36,499 nt of DNA from positions 1 to 36,499 of the forward strand of contig JAFZFF010000016.1 in assembly GCA_017556045.1 (NCBI GenBank). The letters run 5' to 3'. A program made the translations under genes and the position numbers. This document shows, piece after piece, positions 12,826 to 23,135 of the stretch. Position 1 is the first letter of the stretch, and each line of letters begins with the position of its first letter. The notes under the pieces are model-generated. The model searched no databases. It was not told where the DNA came from and was given only the letters and a program-made list of their open reading frames with translations. Source of the DNA: Bacteroidaceae bacterium (GTDB taxonomy: Bacteria > Bacteroidota > Bacteroidia > Bacteroidales > Bacteroidaceae).

Positions 12826-15800
12826 ATGAAGAAAAGATTTTACACATTATTTTTGTCTATCCTGAGTGTTTGTGGAGTGCTTGCGCAGTATGTCGCTCCC
12901 TCAGAAGGTGTGTTCCGCATCATCAGTGTAGAGTATGGTGCTGCTATCACCGAAAACTTTGTTAGTGGCAAACTGCAGTGCGCAGCCATTGGCGATGCTG
13001 ATGACTACGAGCAGATGTGGATGCTCAAGAAGAGCGGCAGCTACTACACTATCCAGAATGTATTCACTGGGGCCTATATCCAAACAGGTAACTCCGGTAC
13101 TGAGGTGCCTTATTGGACAGGAAGTGCTCCTAAGAATTTTAATATTGTCACCAATAACAATTGGGGAACAGTGTGCTACAACATTTGGGATACAGGCTTA
13201 GGCAATGGACAGGGTCTTCACTCAAAGGGAGGCACAGGCAACATCGTTCGTTGGTATGCTGAGACTGGCAAGGCTGCCTCTGAGTGGCGCTTTGTGAGCG
13301 TTGATATCACTGATGAGCAGATCGCTCAGGCTCGTGCTACTTTCAAGGAGTTCTCTTCTGTACAAGCCAAACAAGACACCTACGCTAAACTTTTATCGCA
13401 GGTCTTCGAAGACGCTGCTTGTACTGCGTTAAAAACTGAATACACTGCAATGAGCGATGAGGCGCTGGAGGAAGAGCTCACTACAATGGGACTCCCCGCT
13501 GCACTGACCGCCATGGCTGTAAAGGTGAAGAACGATGCTTGGGATGAGGCCAATGAGAATGGCAAGCCCTCATGGGATGGCAAGTATGCCAAGAAGTTCC
13601 GCGTACAGTTGGTAGAACCCTATAGTATCGCAGGTGAGATTACCGAGTGGTTTGGCTACAATGCTCACACCAATATGGACAACCCCACGGGTGTATATGC
13701 CAACAAGTGTGAGGTTGCCTACATCATGGTAGAGGGTAAGATTAAGGATGGTGCAGAACTTTGGGCTACATGGATCAATGGCCACAGCAAGATGCCCAAC
13801 TACAATAATGGCTATTCTAATGGTGTTCGCCTCAAGGAGGGTCTCAATGTCGTTCCCTTCGGTGCTGACGGTAGCGCTATCTTCATCAACTACTTGGTGC
13901 ATACCTATGATAAGTTGCTTCACAAGTTCCCCCACAAGCTGAGCGAGTATGACGACTTGAAGGTACACATCGAGGGTGGTCATATCAATAGCTATTACAA
14001 CGCTCATGGCGATGCTCTCTACACTGCTGATACTGATGCCGACTGGGTATACTACGAGGAGCGTGCAAACTTGGAGAATATCACCATTTTGGGTCGTCAC
14101 CAAGTGCTGCAGTTCAACCTCAATGATGTGACAGAGGATGGTACTACAGACCGCGGCTTGGCTAAGCTCTTCCCCGAGGAGTTGCCTAAGAGCCTCCCCG
14201 AGAACCAGCGTATCAACGCTATCGTAGAGGCTTGGGACCGTATCATGCTGTCAGAGTTGATGACACTGGGTGTGGTAAGCAAGGAGAAGGTTGACTCAAT
14301 GAATGCTCTCTATCCCCGCTGGGATGCTGCTTGGGAGAACAAGGCTGAGATCTACAATTACGAAGGTTATGTAGAGTATTGCGAGGGCATCGACTATAGC
14401 GAGTACTACAATCACCACGGCTTGGCCTTCGGCGTAGGTGGTAACTCTTATATGTATGGTACTTGGGACCACTGCGGATATCACCGCAATACCACACCGA
14501 GCATTTTGACTCGTATTGCTACGGAGCATGGTCCTACATGGGGTCCTGCTCACGAGATTGGCCACCAGCATCAGGGACTCTTCACGGTCAATGGCCTTAC
14601 TGAGGTGACTAACAACCTCTTCTCTAACATCGCAGTATGGTACATGGGTATGGGTACCTCACGTGTAAATGCTACTGAGGGTAACTTGGCTCACGTATAC
14701 GATGTATTTGTTGAGGGCGACGACTTCTTTAAGAACAACATCTGGGCGCTCACTCAGATGTACTACCGCTTGTGGCTCTACTACCACCGTGCTGGTAACA
14801 ATACACAGTTCTATCCCCGCTTGTTCGAGCAGTTGCGTCAGCATCCTATGACCAAAGGTTACGATCAGCAGGGTAAGAATACTATCCTTCACTTCTATAA
14901 ACTCTGTTGCGATGCTGCGCAAGAGGATCTCACCGAGTTCTTCCGTGCTTATGGCTTCTTCCGCGTGCTGAACAAGCGTCACGTAGGTGACTACTCTGAC
15001 TCAGAGTACACTCAGACACAGGCAGATATCAATGCTGCTATCGCATCTGTCAAAGCTAAGGGCTATCCTGTAAATAATATGCCTCTCTTCATCAATGACT
15101 GCACACCTCAGGCTACCTATGGTCACGATGGTAAGACCAAACGTGCATACTGGGATGGCGAGACCTCAGGCGGCTCTAATGCAGAGGTGGGCTTGTACGT
15201 AGACTACTTGTCAAAGGATTCTCTTACAGGCAAGTATCTCTACTCTGTCAACGACCTCAAGATCAAGTTCGAGGGTGGCAAGGGCGCTTTAGGCTTTGCT
15301 GTCTTCAAGAATGACGGTGAGATCGTGGCATTCTCTAACTACTCAAGCTTCGCCATCACCAGTAAGGTGAAGGAGATGCTCGAGAATGGTGAGGCCGAAG
15401 CTGTGGTATTCGCTGCTGTTGAGGGTCAGGTGAAGGTACCCACCAAGGCTGAGGGCGGTAATGAGACTGAGCAGCTTGCAGCACTGAAGACCTCATTGAC
15501 AGAGGCAAACGAGATGCTCGCTTTGTCAGACGACAAGGGCGTACATGTAGGTTACTTCAAGTCAGAGTCTTTGGCAAGCCTGAAGTCTTTGGTTGAGGCT
15601 GCTGAGGCTGCAAGAGACAATAAGGATACGTCTGTACACAGCTATGGCGAGTGGTCAAAGCTGCTCGATCAAGCTATGCGCGAGCTCAAGGCCGACAATG
15701 ATGCTAAGGTCCCCCTCTATGAGGCCGACTACTATGCATTGGGTAGTGTGTATCAGAAGAATACCTCTGCTGAGTACTCTACCGCAGGCCTTAAGGTGAC

Positions 15801-16950
15801 CTTCTCGGATCCTGCTGCTAACACCAAGAAACAATGGCTCTTCGTACCTACAGGAGTGGCAAACCAGTACTACATCCAGTGCATCTCTTCAGGTCTTTAT
15901 ATCTCATCGGCAAGCGAGGGCGTACGCGTGAAGGCTACTGCTGAGAATACAGATAAGGCTGTTGCATTTAACCTCGTAGAGGCTGAGCCTGCTCACTACT
16001 TCCTGCAGAGTGCAGCTAATACCAATCTGAATCTTATCTGCGATGGTAGCAAGAATATAGTTCCTGCCAAGAATAATTCAACCAGTGCAATGTGGACTCT
16101 CACCTCTATGGTAGATAATCATAGCGAGGCTATGAAGGCTAAGCTCGAGGGTCTCTTCGGTATGGTAGACGTTACACTCCAGAGCCTTGTAGCTGACACT
16201 GAGCCCGAGGTGAAGTTCTACGAAGATATCACCATCTTGGATGAGCAGTTGCCCGCATACGTAGCAACACTCTTGGAGGCTTACGCATCAGCTCGCAAAG
16301 CCCTCGAAGAGGGATATGCTTACCTCGATGCTGTATACGCAAAGCTTGCTGCCGCTCACGATCAGGTGAAGGCATCATTCCGCAAGGCACTCTATCAGCC
16401 CGAGGCTACCACTGGCGATGAGGTGATGTGCTACTACCTCCAGTGTCTCAGCACTGAGGCTTACGCATATCAGTTCACAGGTACAGGCCGTTACAATGGT
16501 GCCATCCGCACAGGTGAGCTCTCTGATGCTCAAGACAAGAACTTCTGGTTCTACTTGCGTCCCGGAGAAGCAGAGGGTCAGTACTACATCTATAATCTTG
16601 CTACAGGCAAGGCTGCTGGCTCAAGCGCGCGCTATCTCTATGTAAATGGAAGCATTGATGCTGCTGCTTACACTATCGAAGTGTCTGCAGAGGAGTATGG
16701 CTATATCATCAGCTCTGAATCTGGCGCATGGGGCGTACAGACCTCTGAGAATGGATATGCACAGTTCTCTTCCAAGGCTGCTCTGTGGAACCTGATTCCC
16801 ATAGGTCGCTTCAGCCTCGGAGCAATGGGCATCAACCCCATTGAGCAGGTGCAAGACGCTGGTATCTACTACGACCTGCTCGGTCGTCCCGTAGAGAATC
16901 CTGCAGCAGGCATCTACATCCACAACGGACGCAAAGTGATTATAAAGTAA
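12826..16950 (+). CDS. M60-like zinc metallopeptidase 1 (mucinase type), large secreted
   Basis: 1374 residues with signal peptide MKKRFYTLFLSILSVCGVLAQ. M60-like (enhancin-type) gluzincins cleave mucins and other O-glycoproteins next to glycosylated Ser/Thr. Layout: ricin-like beta-trefoil (about 25-165), helical linker, M60 N-terminal beta-sandwich (about 255-395, KKFRVQLVEPYSIAGEITEWFGY), catalytic domain with His576-Glu577-x-x-His580 (HEIGHQHQG) and a downstream Glu593 (GLTEVTNN) fitting the HEXXH...E motif, a small beta domain, a three-helix segment (about 885-955), two more ricin-like segments (about 960-1340) and a short C-terminal tail YYDLLGRPVENPAAGIYI...GRKVIIK. The trefoils probably bind glycans. 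The tail resembles a T9SS sorting signal and recurs in two other proteins here. The next gene, a second M60, starts 23 bp downstream. Residues 956-1374 are nearly identical in both. Confidence 0.9.
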   Translation: MKKRFYTLFLSILSVCGVLAQYVAPSEGVFRIISVEYGAAITENFVSGKLQCAAIGDADDYEQMWMLKKSGSYYTIQNVFTGAYIQTGNSGTEVPYWTGSAPKNFNIVTNNNWGTVCYNIWDTGLGNGQGLHSKGGTGNIVRWYAETGKAASEWRFVSVDITDEQIAQARATFKEFSSVQAKQDTYAKLLSQVFEDAACTALKTEYTAMSDEALEEELTTMGLPAALTAMAVKVKNDAWDEANENGKPSWDGKYAKKFRVQLVEPYSIAGEITEWFGYNAHTNMDNPTGVYANKCEVAYIMVEGKIKDGAELWATWINGHSKMPNYNNGYSNGVRLKEGLNVVPFGADGSAIFINYLVHTYDKLLHKFPHKLSEYDDLKVHIEGGHINSYYNAHGDALYTADTDADWVYYEERANLENITILGRHQVLQFNLNDVTEDGTTDRGLAKLFPEELPKSLPENQRINAIVEAWDRIMLSELMTLGVVSKEKVDSMNALYPRWDAAWENKAEIYNYEGYVEYCEGIDYSEYYNHHGLAFGVGGNSYMYGTWDHCGYHRNTTPSILTRIATEHGPTWGPAHEIGHQHQGLFTVNGLTEVTNNLFSNIAVWYMGMGTSRVNATEGNLAHVYDVFVEGDDFFKNNIWALTQMYYRLWLYYHRAGNNTQFYPRLFEQLRQHPMTKGYDQQGKNTILHFYKLCCDAAQEDLTEFFRAYGFFRVLNKRHVGDYSDSEYTQTQADINAAIASVKAKGYPVNNMPLFINDCTPQATYGHDGKTKRAYWDGETSGGSNAEVGLYVDYLSKDSLTGKYLYSVNDLKIKFEGGKGALGFAVFKNDGEIVAFSNYSSFAITSKVKEMLENGEAEAVVFAAVEGQVKVPTKAEGGNETEQLAALKTSLTEANEMLALSDDKGVHVGYFKSESLASLKSLVEAAEAARDNKDTSVHSYGEWSKLLDQAMRELKADNDAKVPLYEADYYALGSVYQKNTSAEYSTAGLKVTFSDPAANTKKQWLFVPTGVANQYYIQCISSGLYISSASEGVRVKATAENTDKAVAFNLVEAEPAHYFLQSAANTNLNLICDGSKNIVPAKNNSTSAMWTLTSMVDNHSEAMKAKLEGLFGMVDVTLQSLVADTEPEVKFYEDITILDEQLPAYVATLLEAYASARKALEEGYAYLDAVYAKLAAAHDQVKASFRKALYQPEATTGDEVMCYYLQCLSTEAYAYQFTGTGRYNGAIRTGELSDAQDKNFWFYLRPGEAEGQYYIYNLATGKAAGSSARYLYVNGSIDAAAYTIEVSAEEYGYIISSESGAWGVQTSENGYAQFSSKAALWNLIPIGRFSLGAMGINPIEQVQDAGIYYDLLGRPVENPAAGIYIHNGRKVIIK
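15691..16950 (+). repeat. 1260-bp direct repeat, copy A (3' end of M60 gene 1)
   Basis: This segment aligns without any gap with 19572-20831 (constant offset 3881). By eye about 15 of 419 encoded residues differ. One run, 16333-16454, is identical over 122 bases. It encodes the helix end, ricin-like domains and C-terminal tail. Confidence 0.95.
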
Positions 16951-16973
16951 TGAATATTCTTTAACTACACGAT

Positions 16974-19900
16974 ATGAAGAAAACGATTCTCCTATTATTC
17001 TTCTTGACATGCATATTTGGTGCAGTAGCACAAGACAAGGTGGTAAAAATCTCCAGTGCTACAGCAAGTTGTTATCAACCAGGAAATGAGGTATCATTGG
17101 CCATCGATGGAAATACAGGTACCTTTTGGCACTCTCCTTGGGGAAGTACACCTACGACCTTTCCTGTAACATTTACCATCAAGTTCAAGGAAGCTACACA
17201 TGTAGACTATGTACGCTATACTCCACGTCAAGATGGCAACACCAATGGTAACTGGGATCAGGTGTATGTAGCCTACAGCCCTACTACAACAGGTAACAAC
17301 TTTACCAATATAGGACTATACTCTTTGAATGGTTCAAGTTCGTCTTATGATTTCATCCTCCAAGAAGAGGGATTAGAATGTGGACAAATCCGATTTACCA
17401 TACAGAGTGGTGCTTCGGGATTTGCATCTGCTGCGGAAATCGCTGCATATGTCTACGACAATAGTAGAGCGGAAGCTTTTGCTCCTTACTTCTCTGATGC
17501 CTTGTTCACAGAGCTAAACCCTGAGGTTACAAGCAGTGAGGGTATCGAAGATGCAGTAGTGAAGCAGTTGGTCGATAATTTGCTCGGCGATGCTGCTGCA
17601 TACAAGAAGTTCCGCGTAGGCGAATACGAGCCATACATGACACTCAGCACTTTACAAAAGAGATTGGGCTCTAAGAACCAATATAACAGATACGAGAATC
17701 CTACTGGAATCTACTTGAAAAATGGAGAGACATGCTTTGCCGTAGTTAGCGGTATTGGCAAGGATCCCGTGAAACTTACTGTTAAGAACTGGTACTTGAG
17801 CGAAAGTGTTAGTGAATACTCATTGCGTAATGGCCTCAACTGCTTTACTGCAACATCAGAGGGTAACGTGTTTGTAAATTATTTTACAGATAATTTTGAG
17901 AATGTTCCTAACGTAAAGGTCCATTTCATCAATGCCAAAGTTCAAGGATATTGGGACCAAGAGACCATGACAAATGCGGATTGGGTAGAGATGCTTAAGG
18001 GACGCTCTGCGGATGATAACACTATCATTGTCACTCGTTCAAAGCACACTCAGTTGGCTTTCCCTGTATCGGCATGGCTCAAGTATTGTCCTAATAATGT
18101 AGATTCTACTATGACTCTCTACCAACAGGTGTCATGGGCTTTGCGCGACATCCTTGGAACCGAGAAATATGGTCTCCAAACCAAGAATCGCCACTTGTAC
18201 TACGCCACTAACTACGGATTTATGGCAGCTGGTGGTGAGGGTGCCTACTGTCATGTCAATAGTTTGGGAGCTATCATGTACCCCGATGCAGCAAAGTTTG
18301 ACTTCTGGGGCGTAGGACACGAATGGGGCCACAACAATCAGATTTCAGCAGGTTTCCATTGGTCAGGTTGTGGAGAAACTACCAATAACATATACGCATC
18401 TTGGGCTCAATTACATTTCACAGGCAACCGTAATGCCTCAACAGGAAAGCCCAATTATCTGCGTCTTGAAGACGAGACAACGGGTATCGGAGAATATTCA
18501 AATACCCGTGGTGGCCGTATGCAGACCTATTTTGAAGAAGCGCTGCGCAAGGGTGTAGCATGGCAATTGCAAGATGGTCCCGACTATCATGGTGCTACTC
18601 CTGAGAAGAAAGAGATCATAGGATATGATGCCAACGGAAATTCTATAGGTGTGGTGACTACCACTTCTCGCAACTACGACCACTTCGTAAAGCTCGTACC
18701 CTTCTGGCAGCTCAATCTCTGGGGTACCATGGCGGGTAAGTGTCCCGATATCATCACCATGGTTATCCATAGTATTCGTACTACCGAGAATTACTCTAAT
18801 ACCTACAATACTAATGGTAAGAAGCAGGTCAATTGGATGAAACTGGCTTGCGATAGCGCAAAGATAGACCTCCTTCCCTTCTTCGAAAAGGCAGGTATGT
18901 TGAGACCTATCAATGCGTATATCGAGGACTATGGCGCAGGTTGGAACGTCATTAGTGAAAAGATGATCGAAGAGTTGAAGGCCTACGTTAAGGCACAAGG
19001 CTATCCCGCCTTCAATGAGGAGATCAACTATATCAACGGCCACAACTACCATATCTATCGTGACTGTTTACCTCTCGAGGTACCTGAAAAGTTAGGTACT
19101 GGCTGCACTCTCGGCGGAAATAAACTTAAGGTTCAGCACAATGTGGTTCGTAATGCTGTAGCTTTTGAGACCTACAACTTCAACAATGAGCTCTTACGCA
19201 TCACTATGTATGGATTGGGCAGCGACGACAATCATTCATTTACTCAGGTCCTCTATCCTTCAGGAACTACTTTGGATGATATCCCTGCGTATGTCATGGC
19301 TGTAGGTTATGATGGTACTCGTAAGAAGATTTATGAGAATCCCGAGAATATACCCTTCAAACTCCTAAAGGAAAAGTTGTCTCATGCTAAAAATATGCTT
19401 ACCCTTATCGATCCTTACGGAGTAAATGTGGGTTACTACAAACCCGGTAGTTTGGATGGCTTGCAAGAGTTGGTCGACGCTATTCAAGAGGCTGTAGACA
19501 AAGAAGATACATCAGTACATAGCTTCTCAGAATGGAATAAGATTCTTGAGGATGCAATGGCTGCACTTCAGGCTGACAATGATGCTAAGGTTCCCCTCTA
19601 TGAGGCTGACTACTATGCATTGGGTAGTGTGTATCAGAAGAATACCTCTGCAGAGTACTCTACCGCAGGTCTTAAGGTGACCTTCTCGGATCCTGCTACT
19701 AACACCAAGAAGCAATGGCTCTTCGTACCTACAGGAGTGGCAAACCAGTACTATATCCAGTGCATCTCTTCAGGTCTTTATATCTCATCGGTAAGCGAGG
19801 GCTCACGTGTGAAGGCTACTGCTGAGAATACAGATAAGGCTGCAGCATTTAACCTTGTAGAGGCTGAGCCTGCTCACTACTTCCTGCAGAGCGCAGCTAA

Positions 19901-20831
19901 TACTAATCTGAACCTCATCTGTGATGGTAGCAAGAATATAGTTGCTGCAAAGAATAATTCGACCAGTGCAATGTGGACTCTCACCTCTATGGTAGATAAT
20001 CACAGTGAGGCTATCAAGGCTAAGCTCGTGGGTCTCTTCGATATAGTTGATCTCACCCTTCAGAGCCTTGTAGCTGCTACTGAGCCCGAGTTGAAGTTCT
20101 ACGAAGATATCACCATCTTGGATGAGCAGTTGCCCGCATACGTAGCAACACTCTTGGAGGCTTATGCATCAGCACGCAAGGCTCTCGAAGAGGGATATGC
20201 TTTCCTCGATGCAGTATACGCAAAGCTTGCTGCCGCTCACGATCAGGTGAAGGCATCATTCCGCAAGGCACTCTATCAGCCCGAGGCTACCACTGGCGAT
20301 GAGGTGATGTGCTACTACCTCCAGTGTCTCAGCACCGAGGCTTATGCATATCAGTTCACAGGTACAGGCCGTTACAATGGTGCCATCCGTACAGGTGAGC
20401 TCTCTGATGCTCAAGACAAGAACTACTGGTTCTACTTGCGTCCTGGTGAGGCTGAGGGTCAGTACTACATCTATAATCTTGCTACAGGCAAGGCTGCTGG
20501 CTCAAGCGCACGCTACCTCTATGTCAATGGCAGCATTGATGCTGCAGCTTACACCATCGAGGTGTCTGCAGAGGAGTACGGCTATATCATCAGCTCTGAA
20601 TCTGGTGCATGGGGCGTACAGACCTCTGAGAATGGATATGCACAGTTCTCTTCCAAGGCTGCTCTGTGGAACTTGATTCCCATAGGTCGCTTCAGCCTCG
20701 GAGCAATGGGCATCAACCCCATTGAGCAGTTGCAAGACGCTGGTATCTACTACGACCTGCTCGGTCGTCCCGTAGAGAATCCTGCAGCAGGCATCTACAT
20801 CCACAACGGGCGCAAAGTGATTATTAAGTAA
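16974..20831 (+). CDS. M60-like zinc metallopeptidase 2 with N-terminal F5/8C (CBM32-like) domain
   Basis: 1285 residues with signal peptide MKKTILLLFFLTCIFGAVAQ. Residues 21-155 form a galactose-binding-like F5/8 type C domain (SSATASCYQPGNEVSLAIDG, DYVRYTPRQDG, GQIRFTIQSG) in place of the ricin-like domain of its neighbour. An M60 N-terminal domain and the catalytic domain follow, with His449-Glu450-x-x-His453 (HEWGHNNQ) and Glu468 (GCGETTNN) as zinc and catalytic residues. The C-terminal 419 residues (867-1285) are almost the same as in peptidase 1, including the YYDLLGRPVENPAAGIYI tail. The catalytic halves are clearly diverged, so the two enzymes probably accept different glycopeptides while sharing anchoring and lectin modules. 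It is cotranscribed with peptidase 1 (23 bp gap) and followed by a terminator. Confidence 0.9.
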   Translation: MKKTILLLFFLTCIFGAVAQDKVVKISSATASCYQPGNEVSLAIDGNTGTFWHSPWGSTPTTFPVTFTIKFKEATHVDYVRYTPRQDGNTNGNWDQVYVAYSPTTTGNNFTNIGLYSLNGSSSSYDFILQEEGLECGQIRFTIQSGASGFASAAEIAAYVYDNSRAEAFAPYFSDALFTELNPEVTSSEGIEDAVVKQLVDNLLGDAAAYKKFRVGEYEPYMTLSTLQKRLGSKNQYNRYENPTGIYLKNGETCFAVVSGIGKDPVKLTVKNWYLSESVSEYSLRNGLNCFTATSEGNVFVNYFTDNFENVPNVKVHFINAKVQGYWDQETMTNADWVEMLKGRSADDNTIIVTRSKHTQLAFPVSAWLKYCPNNVDSTMTLYQQVSWALRDILGTEKYGLQTKNRHLYYATNYGFMAAGGEGAYCHVNSLGAIMYPDAAKFDFWGVGHEWGHNNQISAGFHWSGCGETTNNIYASWAQLHFTGNRNASTGKPNYLRLEDETTGIGEYSNTRGGRMQTYFEEALRKGVAWQLQDGPDYHGATPEKKEIIGYDANGNSIGVVTTTSRNYDHFVKLVPFWQLNLWGTMAGKCPDIITMVIHSIRTTENYSNTYNTNGKKQVNWMKLACDSAKIDLLPFFEKAGMLRPINAYIEDYGAGWNVISEKMIEELKAYVKAQGYPAFNEEINYINGHNYHIYRDCLPLEVPEKLGTGCTLGGNKLKVQHNVVRNAVAFETYNFNNELLRITMYGLGSDDNHSFTQVLYPSGTTLDDIPAYVMAVGYDGTRKKIYENPENIPFKLLKEKLSHAKNMLTLIDPYGVNVGYYKPGSLDGLQELVDAIQEAVDKEDTSVHSFSEWNKILEDAMAALQADNDAKVPLYEADYYALGSVYQKNTSAEYSTAGLKVTFSDPATNTKKQWLFVPTGVANQYYIQCISSGLYISSVSEGSRVKATAENTDKAAAFNLVEAEPAHYFLQSAANTNLNLICDGSKNIVAAKNNSTSAMWTLTSMVDNHSEAIKAKLVGLFDIVDLTLQSLVAATEPELKFYEDITILDEQLPAYVATLLEAYASARKALEEGYAFLDAVYAKLAAAHDQVKASFRKALYQPEATTGDEVMCYYLQCLSTEAYAYQFTGTGRYNGAIRTGELSDAQDKNYWFYLRPGEAEGQYYIYNLATGKAAGSSARYLYVNGSIDAAAYTIEVSAEEYGYIISSESGAWGVQTSENGYAQFSSKAALWNLIPIGRFSLGAMGINPIEQLQDAGIYYDLLGRPVENPAAGIYIHNGRKVIIK
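19572..20831 (+). repeat. 1260-bp direct repeat, copy B (3' end of M60 gene 2)
   Basis: Gap-free partner of 15691-16950. Recombination between the copies would delete 3881 bp and leave one hybrid M60 gene in frame. Confidence 0.95.
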
Positions 20832-20842
20832 TTAAAGACTAC

Positions 20843-20882
20843 GGTGACCGGCTAAATGTTAACTTTGGTCGGTCGCCTTTTA
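20843..20882 (+). terminator. Terminator after the M60 pair
   Basis: GGTGACCG (20843-20850) pairs with CGGTCGCC (20870-20877, one G-T pair), followed by TTTTAT. It lies 11 bp after the M60 stop. Read-through into the sialidase gene remains possible. Confidence 0.7.
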
Positions 20883-20922
20883 TACTCCACGTCAACGATC
20901 GACGTCTTTACACGACAACTCT

Positions 20923-22932
20923 ATGAAAAGAAAGACCTTTACTCTGACGCTCATCGCTATGATGTTGTGTCTTCCCCTGGCAGCTCAGATGAGTAGCGCT
21001 GATATGTTTGCCCATCGCTATGGCGATAAGTGGCTGCGACTTAGGATGCACCGCGACCATAGCTACACAGCAGGTGTGGCTATCAAAGGACAAAGCTCTG
21101 TAGGTACCACACAGGTGGGCGATCTCACCGCTCTCGGTGAGCAATGGTGCCTTGTAGGTACACCCGAGGCCTTTAAGTTGTACAATAGAGCTACGGGCAA
21201 AGGCCAGGCACTTGCTGTCAGTGAGACCTCTGAGGGCGCTACAGCTACTATGGTAAAGGCCCGCAAAGCTACCTTGTGGACGCTTGTTGACAAGGGAGGA
21301 GCTTATGCCATTGTGCCTGTCGAGGGTACACGTCTCAGTCTCAATGCCTTTGGCGGAAAGGGATTCGATCTGAAGCTCTATGCCGCTGATGATGAGGGAG
21401 GCTGGTGGAGCCCTGAGGCTGTAGGGCGCAAGACCGTAACACTGAGCGTAAAGGTCGATGGTAAGGGCTGGGAACCCAAGCCCCGCATCGCAGAGATGAA
21501 TATGTCAGTAGGTGGTATGCGTAGCAGTACACGTATCACAGGAGACCTCTCTAAGCAGACCTACTATCTTCCCGAGGGTGCAACTCGCTTCTCACTCCAT
21601 AGCATTACCTACCGAGGCTACACCTTCGTAGGATTTGAGCATGGTAAGGGCGATCTTGTAGCCTCTATCACCGATGCAGAGCTCACCGATAAGCTCCATA
21701 TCAAGGCCCACTACGCACCTAATGATTGGCGCACTCTCTACTACACTCCCGATGCTAAGGGCTTCCCCTACCGCATACCTGCTATCGCTACTGCCCCCAA
21801 TGGACATATCTTTGCCATATCAGACAATCGTCCCTGCTACATGGATATAGGCTATGGTGAGGTAGATATTAAGTGCCGCATCTCTACAGACCACGGTGAG
21901 AGCTGGAGCGATGAGTTTTTCGTGGCCGATGGTAAGGGTGGCGACACCAATGTGATGACCACAGGTTTTGGTGATGCAGCCATTGTCGCTGATAGCGAGA
22001 GCAATCGACTCCTTGTGATGATGGTATGCGGACGCACCGTGTGCTGGAACGGACGCTGGACCCCTGCCAAGACAGCCACCGACAATGCCGTCAATCGTGT
22101 AGCGCGTGTGTATGCTACCTATAATGAGTCTACTCGTGAGTGGGAATGGACAGAGCCCGTAGAGGTGACCAATGACATCTACCCCCTCTTCCTCGATGCT
22201 AATGGACAGCCTACCGTATCGTCACTCTTCATTGGTTCGGGTAAGATATGTCAAAGCCGTGTCGTGAAGAAGGGCGACTATTACCGCCTCTATTGCTCGG
22301 TATGGACTCGCGATGGTGGCAACCGTGTCATCTACTCTGATGATTTCGGAGGTTCGTGGAATGTGTTGGGCACCGTGGCAGACCGCCCTGCTCCCTCAGG
22401 CGATGAGCCTAAGGTAGAGGAGCTCCCCGATGGCACCGTCGTACTCAGCAGTCGCAAGGGTGCAGGCCGCTACTTCAACCTCTTCACTTTCAAGGACAAT
22501 ACATTTACTGCAGGCACATGGGGTGTAGCAGCATCAAGCAATGATGTACCCGATGGCCTCAGCTTCGGTGCTAACAGTACCAATGGTGAGATCATGCTCG
22601 TACGTGCCACCCGTAAGGCCGACGGCGCAAAGTGTGACCTCATGCTCCAGTCAGTGCCTGCCGGCAATGGACGTAGAGACGTAGCCATCTACTATAAGGA
22701 GATGACGTACAATGCTGATGGCACAAACCTCTATACCCCCATCACCTTCTCTCAGGGCTGGACAAAGGGTATGCAGGTGAGCGATCGTGGCTCAGCATAC
22801 TCTACCATGGCCATGCAGAAAGATGGCCGCGTAGGCTTCCTCTACGAAGAGGAGCCCGGTGGATACTGCATCGTATATGCTCCGCTCACCATCGAAGAGA
22901 TTACCTCAGGAGCCTACGCCGTAGCACCTTGA
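20923..22932 (+). CDS. GH33 exo-alpha-sialidase, secreted
   Basis: 669 residues with signal peptide MKRKTFTLTLIAMMLCLPLAAQ. It releases terminal sialic acid, the usual first step in opening host mucin glycans. Residues 30-165 look ricin-like, 170-265 form a beta-rich linker domain, and the six-bladed propeller starts near 275. The sialidase signatures are visible: the arginine of the FRIP-type motif (Arg284 in YRIPAIA) and Asp-boxes STDHGESW (from Ser321) and YSDDFGGSW (Ser472), with later DEPKVEELPDGTVVLSSR carrying the usual Glu and Arg region. Length fits Bacteroidales sialidases with an N-terminal carbohydrate-binding part. It sits 91 bp after the M60 pair and is followed by a strong terminator. 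No clear promoter was seen in the gap, so transcription may come partly from the M60 operon. Confidence 0.92.
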   Translation: MKRKTFTLTLIAMMLCLPLAAQMSSADMFAHRYGDKWLRLRMHRDHSYTAGVAIKGQSSVGTTQVGDLTALGEQWCLVGTPEAFKLYNRATGKGQALAVSETSEGATATMVKARKATLWTLVDKGGAYAIVPVEGTRLSLNAFGGKGFDLKLYAADDEGGWWSPEAVGRKTVTLSVKVDGKGWEPKPRIAEMNMSVGGMRSSTRITGDLSKQTYYLPEGATRFSLHSITYRGYTFVGFEHGKGDLVASITDAELTDKLHIKAHYAPNDWRTLYYTPDAKGFPYRIPAIATAPNGHIFAISDNRPCYMDIGYGEVDIKCRISTDHGESWSDEFFVADGKGGDTNVMTTGFGDAAIVADSESNRLLVMMVCGRTVCWNGRWTPAKTATDNAVNRVARVYATYNESTREWEWTEPVEVTNDIYPLFLDANGQPTVSSLFIGSGKICQSRVVKKGDYYRLYCSVWTRDGGNRVIYSDDFGGSWNVLGTVADRPAPSGDEPKVEELPDGTVVLSSRKGAGRYFNLFTFKDNTFTAGTWGVAASSNDVPDGLSFGANSTNGEIMLVRATRKADGAKCDLMLQSVPAGNGRRDVAIYYKEMTYNADGTNLYTPITFSQGWTKGMQVSDRGSAYSTMAMQKDGRVGFLYEEEPGGYCIVYAPLTIEEITSGAYAVAP

Positions 22933-22968
22933 AGCACTCTTATGTGCATCACCAACTCTAAATAGTGT

Positions 22969-23021
22969 AAAACTTCTCGTAGCTGAACGTGTAAATACAC
23001 ACGTAGTTACGGGAAGTTTTT
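22969..23021 (+). terminator. Long hairpin terminator after the sialidase
   Basis: A stem of about 21 pairs from AAAACTTC (22969-22976) to GAAGTTTT (23013-23020), with a two-base bulge, two G-T pairs and ACGTGT/ACACGT at the top, ends in a T run. Confidence 0.85.
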
Positions 23022-23123
23022 GTATCTTATCCCCATCATCAACACGCCATATACATCAATATATAATTTAAAGAAAAAATAGTATGTATATGATGAATGT
23101 GAGGATGATATAAAATAATTATG

Positions 23124-23131
23124 TACCTTCG
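23124..23131 (+). promoter_or_regulatory. Possible -7 element of the second TPR regulator
   Basis: TACCTTCG resembles the TATCTTCG found ahead of the first TPR regulator. It lies inside the frame that opens at an ATG at 23121, so translation more likely starts at 23136 or 23148. No -33 box was seen. Confidence 0.35.
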
Positions 23132-23135
23132 CAGT

